NCBI GenBank assembly: GCA_040510195.1
Contig: JBEVJK010000123.1
Location: 1 to 64,000 of the forward strand
DNA length: 64,000 nucleotides
Origin: JBEVJK01 sp040510195
Lineage (GTDB): Bacteria > Pseudomonadota > Alphaproteobacteria > Rhizobiales > Rhizobiaceae
Direction: 5' to 3'
Shown: positions 28,547 through 36,492 of the stretch, in pieces
Numbering within the stretch: the first letter of the stretch is position 1
Layout: the number at the start of each line of letters is the position of its first letter
Notes under the pieces: generated by a model
The model's database searches: none
Seen by the model: only the letters and a program-made list of their open reading frames with translations
Told to the model about the DNA's origin: nothing
Translations under genes and position numbers: made by a program

Positions 28547-29341
28547 ATGTACGCCGTCAACTACCATCGCGCCGGCTCGGTCGCCGAGGCCGTCAAGCTC
28601 GCAGAAACCGGCGAGACGAAGTTCCTGGCCGGCGGCATGACGCTGATCCCGGCCATGAAGACACGGCTTGCCGCACCCTCCGACGTCGTCGACATCACCC
28701 GCATCGAGGGACTTGCCGGGGTGAAGGTGTCGGGCCGCAAGGTCACCATCGGCGCCGCGACCACCCACGCCGACGTGGCGGCCAGCGCCGAGCTCGCCGC
28801 CGTCTGTCCTGCGCTGAGCGAGTTGGCGGCGCATATCGGCGACCCGCATGTCCGTCATATGGGCACGATCGGCGGCTCGATCGCCAACAACGACCCGGCG
28901 GCCGACTACCCGGCGGCCATGCTGGCGCTCGACGCCACCATCGTCACCGACCGCCGGTCGATCTCGGCACAGGATTTCTTCACCGGCCTGTTCGAGACGG
29001 CGCTGGAAGAGGGCGAGATGGTGACTTCGGTGAGCTTTGAAGCGCCGGAGAAGGCCGGCTACGAGAAGTTCCGCAATCCGGCCTCCCGCTATGCGATGAC
29101 CGGCGTCTTCGTCGTCGGCGGCGCCAACGCCGTGCGTGCCGCGGTAACCGGGGCCGGCGACGGCGGGGTGTTCCGCTCCTCCGAGGTGGAAGCCGCGCTC
29201 GCCAAGCGCTTCGAGCCGGCGGCGCTCGACGGCGTGACCGTGCCTTCGGCCTCCCTGATGGGCGACATCCACGCCTCGCCGGAGTACCGCGCCAACCTGG
29301 TCGTCGTCATGGCGAAGCGCGCGGTGGCCAAGGCGGCTTGA
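28547..29341 (+). CDS. Molybdenum hydroxylase FAD-binding medium subunit, CoxM-like
   Basis: A 264-residue flavoprotein that accepts electrons from the iron-sulphur subunit. The FAD-binding blocks are FLAGGMTLIPAMKTRL near residue 27 and HMGTIGGSIANNDPAADYPAAML near 104. The C-terminal CO dehydrogenase flavoprotein domain follows. It starts 14 bases after the coxL stop with a GGGGAGGGG ribosome binding site. No maturation or accessory genes (coxD, coxE, coxF, coxG, xdhC-like) follow; the HIT gene downstream is on the opposite strand, so maturation must be encoded elsewhere. Confidence 0.92.
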   Translation: MYAVNYHRAGSVAEAVKLAETGETKFLAGGMTLIPAMKTRLAAPSDVVDITRIEGLAGVKVSGRKVTIGAATTHADVAASAELAAVCPALSELAAHIGDPHVRHMGTIGGSIANNDPAADYPAAMLALDATIVTDRRSISAQDFFTGLFETALEEGEMVTSVSFEAPEKAGYEKFRNPASRYAMTGVFVVGGANAVRAAVTGAGDGGVFRSSEVEAALAKRFEPAALDGVTVPSASLMGDIHASPEYRANLVVVMAKRAVAKAA

Positions 29342-29359
29342 CCGGTCCCGCTGCGGGCA

Positions 29360-29791
29360 TCAGGCGGCGATCGCGGCGCGGATCTTCTCGGCATTGGCGG
29401 AGAGCACGTCCGGCTTCTCCATCTGGCCCGTATGCGGCTTCAAGGCGATTCCCGCGAAGCGCGGGATGATGTGTACGTGCAGGTGGAACACGATCTGGCC
29501 ACCTGCCTGCTCGTTGAACTGCTGAATCGTCACCCCGTCGGCATCGAAGGCCTTCTTGGCGGCCCGCGCCAGCTTCTGCGTGGTGTGCATCACCGCCGTC
29601 AGGCTGTCGGGATCGACGTCCAGAATGTTGCGGGCCGGCTTCTTGGGCAGCACCAGGCAGTGGCCGTCGCCGCGCGGCATGATGTCCATGATGGCGAGCG
29701 TGTCGGCGTCCTCGTAGAGCCGGTGGGCCGGCATCTCGCCCCTCAGGATCTTGGCGAACACGTTCCCGTCGTCATAGGCGGTGCTCATCAT
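29360..29791 (-). CDS. HIT-family hydrolase
   Basis: A 143-residue histidine-triad protein. The catalytic triad motif reads HLHVHIIPRF near residues 98-107, and the N-terminal CFCKILRGE-like segment of Hint proteins appears as VFAKILRGEMPAHRLYED without the Cys pair. HIT proteins cleave nucleotide phosphoramidates or dinucleoside polyphosphates. Two ATG codons in tandem (29791, 29788) follow an AAGGAGA ribosome binding site; the second has the better spacing. It is the last gene of a four-gene minus-strand cluster: RidA, GDPD, acyltransferase, HIT. Confidence 0.9.
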   Translation of the reverse strand: MMSTAYDDGNVFAKILRGEMPAHRLYEDADTLAIMDIMPRGDGHCLVLPKKPARNILDVDPDSLTAVMHTTQKLARAAKKAFDADGVTIQQFNEQAGGQIVFHLHVHIIPRFAGIALKPHTGQMEKPDVLSANAEKIRAAIAA

Positions 29792-29800
29792 GGCTCTCCT

Positions 29801-31027
29801 TCAGTCCGAAGCCGGTGCCTGGCCTTTTCGGAACGGTCCGTGCTCTTCCAGATAGGCGCCGGCATGCGCCACCTCGCGTCGCTCGCGCGCCAGATAGTCG
29901 CGGACGGCCTTGCTTAGCCCCGGATGGGCGATGTAGTGCGCCGAATGCATGATGACCGGCATGTAGCCGCGCGCCAGCTTGTGCTCGCCCTGCGCCCCCG
30001 CCTCGACCACCTTCAGCCCCTTGGCGATCGCGAAATCGATGGCCTGGTGATAGCACACCTCGAAATGCAGGAAGGGATGATCCTCGATGCAGCCCCAGTT
30101 GCGGCCATAGAGCGCTTCCGAGCCGATGAAGTTGATGGCGCCGGCGATGTAGCGGCCGCCGCGGCGCGCCATCACCAACAGGATGTCCTCGGCCATCCGC
30201 TCGCCGATGAGCGAGAAGAAGCGGCGGTTGAGATATGGCCTGCCCCATTTCCGCCCGCCTGTGTCCATGTAGAACGCGAAGAAATCGTCCCACACCGCCT
30301 CGGTGAGATCGCTGCCGGTCAGCCAATCGATCGAGATGCCCCCGGAGAGCGCCTCGCGGCGCTCCCGCTTCAAGGCCTTGCGCTTGCGGGAGGCCAACGT
30401 GGTCAGGAAATCGTCGTAGCTTGAATAGCCTTCGTTGCGGAAATGGAACTGCTGGTCGGTCCGATGCAGATAGCCGGCGCCGATAAGGGCTGCCATGTCC
30501 GCTTCGGCGGCGAAGGTGACATGGGCGGAGGAGACGCCGAGGCGGTCGGCGACCGCCTTCAGCCCCTGGGCAAGCGCAGCGCGCACCGCTCCAGGGTCGG
30601 TGGCCCCGGCGAGCGGCAGCAGGCGCGGTCCGGTAACCGGCGTGAACGGGACGGAGGCCTGCAGCTTAGGATAGTAGCGTCCGCCGGCCCGCTCGAAGGC
30701 GTCGGCCCAGCCATGGTCGAACACATATTCGCCCTGGCTGTGCGATTTCAGGTAGCAGGGCAGGGCGCCGACGAGGCGCCCCTCCGCAGTCTCCAAGCGC
30801 AGATGGTTGCCCTGCCAGCCGCTGCGGCCTACCGCGCAGCCGGACTCTTCCAGGGACAGAAGAAAGTCGTAAGAAAGGAATGGGTTGTAGCCGTTTTCTC
30901 GATCCCCTCGGGAGGTCCCGGCCAAGCCCTGCCACTCGGGGCGGGAGAACGCGCCGACGCTCGCTGCGACGCGGATGGCGAGCGCCTCCTCCGCCTTGTC
31001 CTCCGTGCCGTCGCCGTTGGTGATCAT
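29801..31027 (-). CDS. FemAB-like GNAT-fold acyltransferase (COG3146, DUF482)
   Basis: A 408-residue cytoplasmic protein of the peptidogalycan-biosynthesis group, related to the FemABX tRNA-dependent aminoacyl transferases and to GNAT proteins. Visible family blocks are NPFLSYDFLLSLEESG, YVFDHGWADAFERAGG, YYPKLQASVPFTPVTGPRLL, SSAHVTF, and in the C-terminal half NRRFFSLIGERMAEDILL and EVCYHQAIDFAIAKGL. The Lys/Arg-rich stretch SRKRKALKRERREAL near 215-230 is typical. The substrate is unknown; the family name is a prediction only. It lies 9 bases before the HIT gene and 46 bases after the GDPD gene. Confidence 0.87.
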   Translation of the reverse strand: MITNGDGTEDKAEEALAIRVAASVGAFSRPEWQGLAGTSRGDRENGYNPFLSYDFLLSLEESGCAVGRSGWQGNHLRLETAEGRLVGALPCYLKSHSQGEYVFDHGWADAFERAGGRYYPKLQASVPFTPVTGPRLLPLAGATDPGAVRAALAQGLKAVADRLGVSSAHVTFAAEADMAALIGAGYLHRTDQQFHFRNEGYSSYDDFLTTLASRKRKALKRERREALSGGISIDWLTGSDLTEAVWDDFFAFYMDTGGRKWGRPYLNRRFFSLIGERMAEDILLVMARRGGRYIAGAINFIGSEALYGRNWGCIEDHPFLHFEVCYHQAIDFAIAKGLKVVEAGAQGEHKLARGYMPVIMHSAHYIAHPGLSKAVRDYLARERREVAHAGAYLEEHGPFRKGQAPASD

Positions 31028-31073
31028 GAGCGCTTAGATATTTTCCCGGGCCGCCGATACAAGACGCGCTCTG

Positions 31074-31829
31074 TCAGGAGACCGGCAGCGCCTCGGGCTC
31101 GAAACCCTCGAAGGTCATCTGGTCGACATGGGCGAACGTCGTCTCCACAGCCTCCTGGTCGCGCACGGTCCACGACACCACAGGCATGCCGAGCCGCTCG
31201 CGCACGAAGCGCACGAAGCGGTTGGGCAGGTCGAAGACGCCATAGGACACGAAGGAGAGGCCGTGCGCCAGCATGGAGAAATGCGCCTCGAGCTCGTGGT
31301 CCTGGGCTCCGCAGGCCGTCAGCCCCGTCGGGATGTCGCCGGCATGGGCGGGGAACTGCCGGATCAGCCAGTGGTCGAAGGACATGATCGAGGCCTTGCC
31401 GCCATAGGCTCGCAGCATCTCGGTGACGCGCCCCACCAGCTCCCCGTCGCGGCCGGGGATGCCCTTGAGCTCCACCACCAGCGGCACGCGCCCATGCACG
31501 AGGTCCAGCATCTCCTTCAGCGTCGGCGGGTGATCGTCGGTGCCCCCGATGCGCAGCGCGGCCATCTCGCGCGCCGTGCGCTGCCAGACCAGCCCGCCGG
31601 TGCCGGCCAGCCTTTCGAGCCCATGGTCGTGGAAGATGACCGGCACGCCGTCGCTGGTGAGCTGCACGTCGCATTCGATCGCATAGCCGCGCTCGGCGGC
31701 GGCGGCAAACGCGGGCAGGGTGTTCTCCCACCGCCGATGATTGAGGTCGTGGAAGCCGCGGTGGGCGATCGGGCGCTCGATCAGCCAGGAGAGGTCGTTG
31801 GCGGTCATGTCGTTGGCTCGGCGGCTCAT
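31074..31829 (-). CDS. Glycerophosphodiester phosphodiesterase
   Basis: A 251-residue TIM-barrel hydrolase of the GDPD family, which releases alcohols from glycerophosphodiesters of phospholipid breakdown. The catalytic signature is complete: AHRGFHD with the first His, ENTLPAF, then AIECDVQLTSDGVPVIFHDH supplying the Glu/Asp metal ligands and the second His. A further Glu is in VVELKGIPG. It has no signal peptide, so it is cytoplasmic. I place the start at ATG 31829, where ATGA overlaps the RidA stop by 4 bases; MTAND at 31808 is the alternative. Confidence 0.9.
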   Translation of the reverse strand: MSRRANDMTANDLSWLIERPIAHRGFHDLNHRRWENTLPAFAAAAERGYAIECDVQLTSDGVPVIFHDHGLERLAGTGGLVWQRTAREMAALRIGGTDDHPPTLKEMLDLVHGRVPLVVELKGIPGRDGELVGRVTEMLRAYGGKASIMSFDHWLIRQFPAHAGDIPTGLTACGAQDHELEAHFSMLAHGLSFVSYGVFDLPNRFVRFVRERLGMPVVSWTVRDQEAVETTFAHVDQMTFEGFEPEALPVS

Positions 31830-32290
31830 TGGGCTTCCAGGACGGCCTCGACCTCGACCGCCGCGTTGAGCGGCAGCGCCGCGGTGCCGACGGCCGATCG
31901 GGCATGCTTGCCGCGATCGCCGAGCACGGCGACCAGGAAGTCGGAAGCGCCGTTGGCCACCAGATGCTGCTCGTTGAAGGCGGCATCCGAGGCGACGAAC
32001 ACCGTGATCTTGACCACCCGCGCGATCCGCTCCAGGTCGCCGAGCGCCGCCTTCGCCTGTGCCAGGACGTTGACGGCGCAGAGCTTGGCCGCCTCCTGTC
32101 CCTGGGCGACGTCGACGTCGCGCCCCAGAAGGCCGGTGACGGCGAGCTTCCCGTCCTTCAGCGGCAGCTGGCCGGCGGTGAAGACGAGGGCGCCGCTCCG
32201 CGAATACGGCAGATAGTTGGCAGCCGGGGCGGCGGCCTGCGGCAGGCGCACGCCGAGTTCGGCGAGCTTGTCTTCGATCGATGCTGCCAA
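31826..32290 (-). CDS. RidA-family protein
   Basis: A 154-residue member of the RidA/YjgF/UK114 family. The best known members hydrolyse reactive 2-aminoacrylate and other enamines or imines, preventing damage to PLP enzymes. The fold-typical blocks are YLPYSRSGALVFTAGQLPL near residues 30-48 and CAVNVLAQAKAALGDL, VKITVFVAS. The product is longer than RidA itself (about 130) and belongs to the divergent group whose active-site Arg is often missing, so enamine deaminase activity is uncertain. I place the start at TTG 32290 because AGGAGGG lies 5 bases upstream; an ATG at 32320 exists but has no such site. It heads a four-gene cluster. Confidence 0.86.
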   Translation of the reverse strand: MAASIEDKLAELGVRLPQAAAPAANYLPYSRSGALVFTAGQLPLKDGKLAVTGLLGRDVDVAQGQEAAKLCAVNVLAQAKAALGDLERIARVVKITVFVASDAAFNEQHLVANGASDFLVAVLGDRGKHARSAVGTAALPLNAAVEVEAVLEAQ

Positions 32291-32432
32291 GGCGCCCTCC
32301 TGTCGTCGTCGTCCCCTCATGGCGTGCCGTCGCCGCCGAGGGTGCTATTTTTGCCTCGCTTCCGCCACGACTTTTTTTATTGTAGTCCATCTTTCCGCCG
32401 GCCTCAGGGCTGCGGGCCTAGGAGAGCCGTTG

Positions 32433-33251
32433 ATGCGACCTGCCCTTGCCAGCCTTGCTCTGACTGTCGCCCTGGCGGCGTCGCCGGCCTTTGCCGCGCC
32501 GCTCTTGGCGCCGCACCGGGCCGTCTACGACCTGGCGCTCGACAAGGCCTCCGACCGCTCCGGCATCACCGGTCTGTCCGGCCGCATGGTCTACGAGTTC
32601 AACGGCTCGGCCTGCGAGGGCTACACCGTCACGTTCCGTTTCGTCACCCGAATCGACACCGGCGACAACACGCGCGTCACCGACCAGCAGACGACCACTT
32701 TCGAGGACCCTGAAGGCAAGACGTTTCGCTTCGTGACGAAATCCTTCGTCGACCAGAACCTGGACAAGGAGGTGCGCGGCACTGCCGTGCGCGAGAATTC
32801 CGGCCTCCAGGTCGACATCGAAAGGCCGGACAAGCAGAAGCTCGACCTGGCACCCACCCAGTTCCCGACCCAGCACCTGCTCGAGCTGATCGGCAAGGCC
32901 GAGAAGGGGGAAACATTCTACGAGACCAACCTTTTCGACGGCTCGGAAGACGCCGACAAGGTGATGACCACCACGGTCATCATCGGCAAGCGCGAGCAGG
33001 CCGAGAACTCCGACCCCGAGCTGCCGGCGCTGAACGGCGCCCTGGCCAAGGACGCCTACTGGCCCGTCGACATCGCCTATTTCGACCTGTCCGAGAAGGA
33101 TGGCGAGGAGCTGCCGCAATACCGCATCTCCTTCAAGATGCACGAGAACGGCCTGACCCGCGACCTCGAGATGGACTATGGCGACTTCTCGATGAAGGGA
33201 AAGCTCGTCAACCTGTCCTTGTTCGACAAGCCCGAAGCCTGCAGCAAGTAG
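32433..33251 (+). CDS. eipB: Cell-envelope integrity protein EipB homologue (DUF1849)
   Basis: A 272-residue exported protein with a clear signal peptide (about 1-21, cut after AFA). The DUF1849 body begins LLAPHRAVYDLALDKAS. Exactly two cysteines remain in the mature part, Cys61 (GSACEGY) and Cys270 near the C-terminus (PEACSK). Their placement at the two ends matches the disulphide that closes the beta-spiral of Brucella EipB. EipB is a periplasmic protein needed for envelope integrity in Brucella; the biochemical role is unknown. The start is ATG 32433 behind AGGAGAG. The DUF4031 gene follows 7 bases later. Confidence 0.87.
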   Translation: MRPALASLALTVALAASPAFAAPLLAPHRAVYDLALDKASDRSGITGLSGRMVYEFNGSACEGYTVTFRFVTRIDTGDNTRVTDQQTTTFEDPEGKTFRFVTKSFVDQNLDKEVRGTAVRENSGLQVDIERPDKQKLDLAPTQFPTQHLLELIGKAEKGETFYETNLFDGSEDADKVMTTTVIIGKREQAENSDPELPALNGALAKDAYWPVDIAYFDLSEKDGEELPQYRISFKMHENGLTRDLEMDYGDFSMKGKLVNLSLFDKPEACSK

Positions 33252-33258
33252 CGGCGGG

Positions 33259-33576
33259 ATGGCCGTCTACGTCGACGACGCGATCTGGCGGTGGGTCGGC
33301 AAGCGCTGGTGTCACCTGCTGGCCGACGACGTCGACGAGCTTCACCGCTTTGCAGCCCGGCTGGGCGTGCACCGGCTGGTCTACCAAGGCCCGCCGAAGA
33401 CCTCCGCGCCGCACTACGACCTGACCGCCTTCGAACGCCAGCGCGCGCTCTCGCTTGGCGCCGTCGCCTGCAGCCGCGAGGAGATCGTCGCCGTCTTCCG
33501 CCGCGTGCGGGTCCCCGATGGCAAGAGCGCGCGCCCCAGCGCTCGGCGCCTGGCGGTGCCGCTCGCAGCCAGGTGA
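33259..33576 (+). CDS. DUF4031 domain protein
   Basis: A 105-residue protein beginning MAVYVDDAIWRWVGKRWCHL, followed by the helix DDVDELHRFAARLGVHRLVYQGPP and HYDLTAFERQRALSLGAVACSREE. These are the diagnostic blocks of DUF4031, a family with no proven function whose conserved Asp, Cys-His and His-Tyr-Asp residues suggest metal or nucleotide chemistry. There is no signal peptide, so it is cytoplasmic although it follows the periplasmic EipB gene by 7 bases and is surely co-transcribed. Length is typical for the family. Confidence 0.82.
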   Translation: MAVYVDDAIWRWVGKRWCHLLADDVDELHRFAARLGVHRLVYQGPPKTSAPHYDLTAFERQRALSLGAVACSREEIVAVFRRVRVPDGKSARPSARRLAVPLAAR

Positions 33577-33602
33577 TCGGCGGGGGAGGCCTGAACACCG
33601 AG

Positions 33603-33631
33603 CTTGCTTTTGCCGCGCCCAGCCACTATAT
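33603..33631 (+). promoter_or_regulatory. Probable promoter of rpsB
   Basis: CTTGCT (33603-33608) and CTATAT (33626-33631) are separated by 17 bases. This closely matches the alphaproteobacterial vegetative consensus CTTGAC-N17-CTATAT. Transcription would start near 33638, giving a leader of about 120 bases before the rpsB ATG. Confidence 0.7.
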
Positions 33632-33717
33632 GCGGCGCCATTCCACACACGGACTTTGGTGTCCGACCGGGAGAAATCCGGCGGAAACCTCCGGTGGCGA
33701 AAGGGCCGCGGGCTCCT

Positions 33718-33757
33718 TCGTCGTTGTCCGTGGAGGCCAACCGGAAAGGAACGACGA
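33718..33757 (+). promoter_or_regulatory. Leader stem over the rpsB ribosome-binding region
   Basis: TCGTCGTT (33718-33725) is perfectly complementary to AACGACGA (33750-33757). The second arm lies between the AAAGGA ribosome binding site and the ATG at 33760. Such a stem would hinder translation start. Ribosomal protein S2 is known to control its own operon in other bacteria; control here is inferred only. Confidence 0.45.
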
Positions 33758-33759
33758 GA

Positions 33760-34548
33760 ATGGCTCTGCCTGATTTCAGCATGCGCCAGCTTCTGGAAGC
33801 TGGCGTTCACTTCGGCCACCAGACCCACCGCTGGAACCCGAAGATGGCGCCCTACATCTACGGCGCCCGCAACAACATCCACGTCATCGACCTCTCGCAG
33901 ACCGTGCCGCTGCTCCACCAGGCGCTGAAGCAGGTCTCCGACACCGTGGCCAAGGGCGGCCGCGTGCTGTTCGTCGGCACCAAGCGCCAGGCGTCCGAGA
34001 TCGTCGCCGACGCCGCGCAGCGTTCTGCCCAATACTACGTCAACTCGCGCTGGCTGGGCGGCATGCTCACCAACTGGAAGACCATCTCCAACTCCATCCA
34101 GCGCCTGCGCAAGCTCGACGAGATGCTGGCCGGCGAGGCCCAGGGCTTCACCAAGAAGGAGCGGCTGAACCTCGACCGCGAGCGCGAGAAGCTCGATAAG
34201 GCCCTCGGCGGCATCAAGGACATGGGCTCGACGCCGGACCTGATGTTCGTGATCGACACCAACAAGGAAGCGATCGCCATCCAGGAGGCCAAGCGGCTCA
34301 ACATTCCGGTCGTCGCGGTGATCGACTCCAATTGCGATCCCGACAGGATCGACTTCCCGATTCCGGGCAACGACGACGCCCAGCGGGCGATCTCGCTCTA
34401 TTGCGACCTCGTCGCCAAGGCGGCGATCGACGGCATCGCGCGCCAGCAGGGAGCGCTCGGCGTCGATGTCGGCGCCTCGACCGAGGCGCCGGTCGAGCCG
34501 ACGCTGGAAGAGGCCCCGGCGACCGGCGAGCCGACCGCCGGCGCCTGA
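33760..34548 (+). CDS. rpsB: 30S ribosomal protein S2
   Basis: A 262-residue ribosomal protein of the small subunit that also helps bind S1 and mRNA. The N-terminus FSMRQLLEAGVHFGHQTHRWNPKM and the blocks FVGTKRQASEIV, YYVNSRWLGGMLTNW and DTNKEAIAIQEAKRL are characteristic. The Ala/Glu/Pro-rich C-terminal tail is slightly extended, as in other alphaproteobacteria. The start is ATG 33760 behind AAAGGA; the leader holds a promoter and a stem that could control translation. tsf follows after 126 bases, the usual rpsB-tsf pair. Confidence 0.98.
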   Translation: MALPDFSMRQLLEAGVHFGHQTHRWNPKMAPYIYGARNNIHVIDLSQTVPLLHQALKQVSDTVAKGGRVLFVGTKRQASEIVADAAQRSAQYYVNSRWLGGMLTNWKTISNSIQRLRKLDEMLAGEAQGFTKKERLNLDREREKLDKALGGIKDMGSTPDLMFVIDTNKEAIAIQEAKRLNIPVVAVIDSNCDPDRIDFPIPGNDDAQRAISLYCDLVAKAAIDGIARQQGALGVDVGASTEAPVEPTLEEAPATGEPTAGA

Positions 34549-34552
34549 GGCG

Positions 34553-34574
34553 GCGGGCCTCGCTGACGGCCCGC
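34553..34574 (+). terminator. Hairpin between rpsB and tsf
   Basis: GCGGGCC (34553-34559) pairs with GGCCCGC (34568-34574) across an 8-base loop, 4 bases after the rpsB stop. No T-run follows. A partial terminator or 3'-end stabiliser between rpsB and tsf is possible. Confidence 0.35.
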
Positions 34575-34674
34575 GCCCATCGCTGAACACACCGATTGGG
34601 CGCCTGCGTGCGTCCGCGGCCGGCGCATCGTCGCAACCGACGGTGCGCCGCCGACCCCGAGACGAGAGGCAACC

Positions 34675-35598
34675 ATGACGATCACAGCAGCAATGGTGAA
34701 GGAACTCCGCGAGTTGACCGGCGCGGGCATGATGGACTGCAACGCGGCGCTGGCCGAAACCGGTGGCGACATGGAGGCAGCCGTCGACTGGCTGCGCAAG
34801 AAGGGCATCGCCAAGGCCGACAAGAAGGCCGGCCGCACGGCGGCCGAGGGCCTGATCGGCGTCGACGCCGGCGCGCGAGAGGCGGCGGTCGCCGAAGTCA
34901 ACTCCGAGACCGACTTCGTCGCCCGCAACGACGCCTTCCAGGCGATCGTCCGCAACGTCGCCAAGGTGGCGCTCGCCTATGGCGAGACCGAAGCGGTTGC
35001 CCGGGCGAAGTATCCCGGTTCGGACAAGACGGTCACCGACGTGATCAAGGATGCCGTCGGCACCATCGGCGAGAACCTGGGATTTCGCCGCTCGACCAAG
35101 CTCGCGGTCGGCCAGGGAGTCGTCGCGACCTATGTTCACAACTCCGTCTCGGACGGCCTCGGCAAGCTCGGCGTCCTGGTGGCGCTGGACACCGAAGGCA
35201 AGAACCACGATGCGGCGCGCCACTTCGCCCGCCAGGTCGCCATGCACGTCGCGGCCACCAACCCGTTGGCGCTGACCGCCGATGACGTCTCTCCCGCCGC
35301 CGTCGAGCGCGAGAAGGCGATCTTTGCCGATCAGGCCCGCCAGTCCGGCAAGCCGGAGGCGATCATCGAGAAGATGGTGGAAGGGCGCATGCGCAAGTTC
35401 TTCGAGGAGGTCGTCCTCCTGAAGCAGGCTTTCGTGATGAACCCCGACCTCACCGTCGAGCAGGCGCTGAAGGCGGCCGAGAAGGACATCGGCGCGCCGG
35501 CCAGGATCACCGGCTTCGTGCGCTATGCGCTCGGCGAAGGCATCGAGCGGGACGATTCGGACTTCGCGGCCGAGGTCGCGGCGGCTGCCAAGAAATAG
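34675..35598 (+). CDS. tsf: Elongation factor Ts
   Basis: A 307-residue guanine nucleotide exchange factor that recharges EF-Tu with GTP. The N-terminal UBA-like domain reads MVKELRELTGAGMMDCNAAL. The core carries the EF-Tu contact motif EVNSETDFVARND. The C-terminal dimerisation region ends VRYALGEGIERDDSDFAAEV. It follows rpsB in the normal ribosomal order and is followed by a strong stem-loop before pyrH. Confidence 0.98.
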   Translation: MTITAAMVKELRELTGAGMMDCNAALAETGGDMEAAVDWLRKKGIAKADKKAGRTAAEGLIGVDAGAREAAVAEVNSETDFVARNDAFQAIVRNVAKVALAYGETEAVARAKYPGSDKTVTDVIKDAVGTIGENLGFRRSTKLAVGQGVVATYVHNSVSDGLGKLGVLVALDTEGKNHDAARHFARQVAMHVAATNPLALTADDVSPAAVEREKAIFADQARQSGKPEAIIEKMVEGRMRKFFEEVVLLKQAFVMNPDLTVEQALKAAEKDIGAPARITGFVRYALGEGIERDDSDFAAEVAAAAKK

Positions 35599-35638
35599 CC
35601 CGGCCAAAGTCGAAAATCTCCGCCGGAACCGAGGTCGA

Positions 35639-35664
35639 GGGCACCGCGTGACATCGCGGTGCCC
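35639..35664 (+). terminator. Stem-loop after tsf
   Basis: A perfect 10-bp stem GGGCACCGCG / CGCGGTGCCC (35639-35648 with 35655-35664) has a 6-base loop and ends 40 bases after the tsf stop. Only two T residues follow, so it may be a leaky terminator separating rpsB-tsf from pyrH-frr. Confidence 0.65.
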
Positions 35665-35718
35665 TTCGTGTAGGCAGACCCGAATTCGGATGGCCCGCGG
35701 CGGCTGCCCGCGACGAGG

Positions 35719-36444
35719 ATGACGATGACCGAGAAACCGCTCTACCGGCGCGTGCTGCTCAAGGCCTCCGGCGAAGCGCTCATGGGCGAGCAGGGCTTCG
35801 GCATCGACGTCTCGGTGGTCGATCGCATCGCCGCCGACATCGCCGAGGCGCGCGCGCTGGGCGTCGAGGTCGGCGTGGTGATCGGCGGCGGCAACATCTT
35901 TCGCGGCGTCGCCGTGGCGTCCAAGGGCGGCGACCGGGTCATCGGCGACCACATGGGCATGCTGGCCACCGTCATCAACTCGCTGGCGCTGCGCACGTCC
36001 CTGGTCAAGATCGGCGTCGATGCGGTGGTGCTGTCGGCGATCGCCATGCCGGAAATCTGCGAGAGCTTCTCGCAGCGGCAGGCGACCGCCTACATGAACG
36101 AGGGCCGCGTGGTCATCTTCGCCGGCGGCACCGGCAACCCGTTCTTCACCACGGATTCGGCAGCGGCGCTGCGGGCGGCGGAAATCGGCGCCGACGCGCT
36201 TTTCAAAGGCACCCAGGTGGACGGCGTCTATTCCGCCGACCCCAAGCGCGATCCGAACGCCGTCCGTTTCGATCGCATCACCCATCGCGATGTCATCACC
36301 CGCGGCCTGGCCATCATGGACACTGCCGCGATCGCTCTTGCGCGAGAAAACCACATTCCGATAATCGTCTACTCGATCCACGAGAAGGGCGGCTTCGGCG
36401 CGATTTTGAGGGGCGGGGGCCACTGCACCATCGTCGCCGACTGA
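35719..36444 (+). CDS. pyrH: Uridylate kinase (UMP kinase)
   Basis: A 241-residue amino-acid-kinase-fold enzyme that phosphorylates UMP to UDP. Family blocks are RVLLKASGEALMG, VGVVIGGGNIFRG, TGNPFFTTDSAAALRAAEIGA and KGTQVDGVYSADP. The start could be ATG 35719 or 35725 (MTMTEKP); both are near a GAGGA ribosome binding site. The position between tsf and frr is conserved across bacteria. Bacterial UMP kinase is usually regulated by GTP and UTP. Confidence 0.97.
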   Translation: MTMTEKPLYRRVLLKASGEALMGEQGFGIDVSVVDRIAADIAEARALGVEVGVVIGGGNIFRGVAVASKGGDRVIGDHMGMLATVINSLALRTSLVKIGVDAVVLSAIAMPEICESFSQRQATAYMNEGRVVIFAGGTGNPFFTTDSAAALRAAEIGADALFKGTQVDGVYSADPKRDPNAVRFDRITHRDVITRGLAIMDTAAIALARENHIPIIVYSIHEKGGFGAILRGGGHCTIVAD

Positions 36445-36492
36445 GGTGTGGCGGCAGCGGGCGGTCGGGTCGCATGGAAGGAGAAGAAGAGG

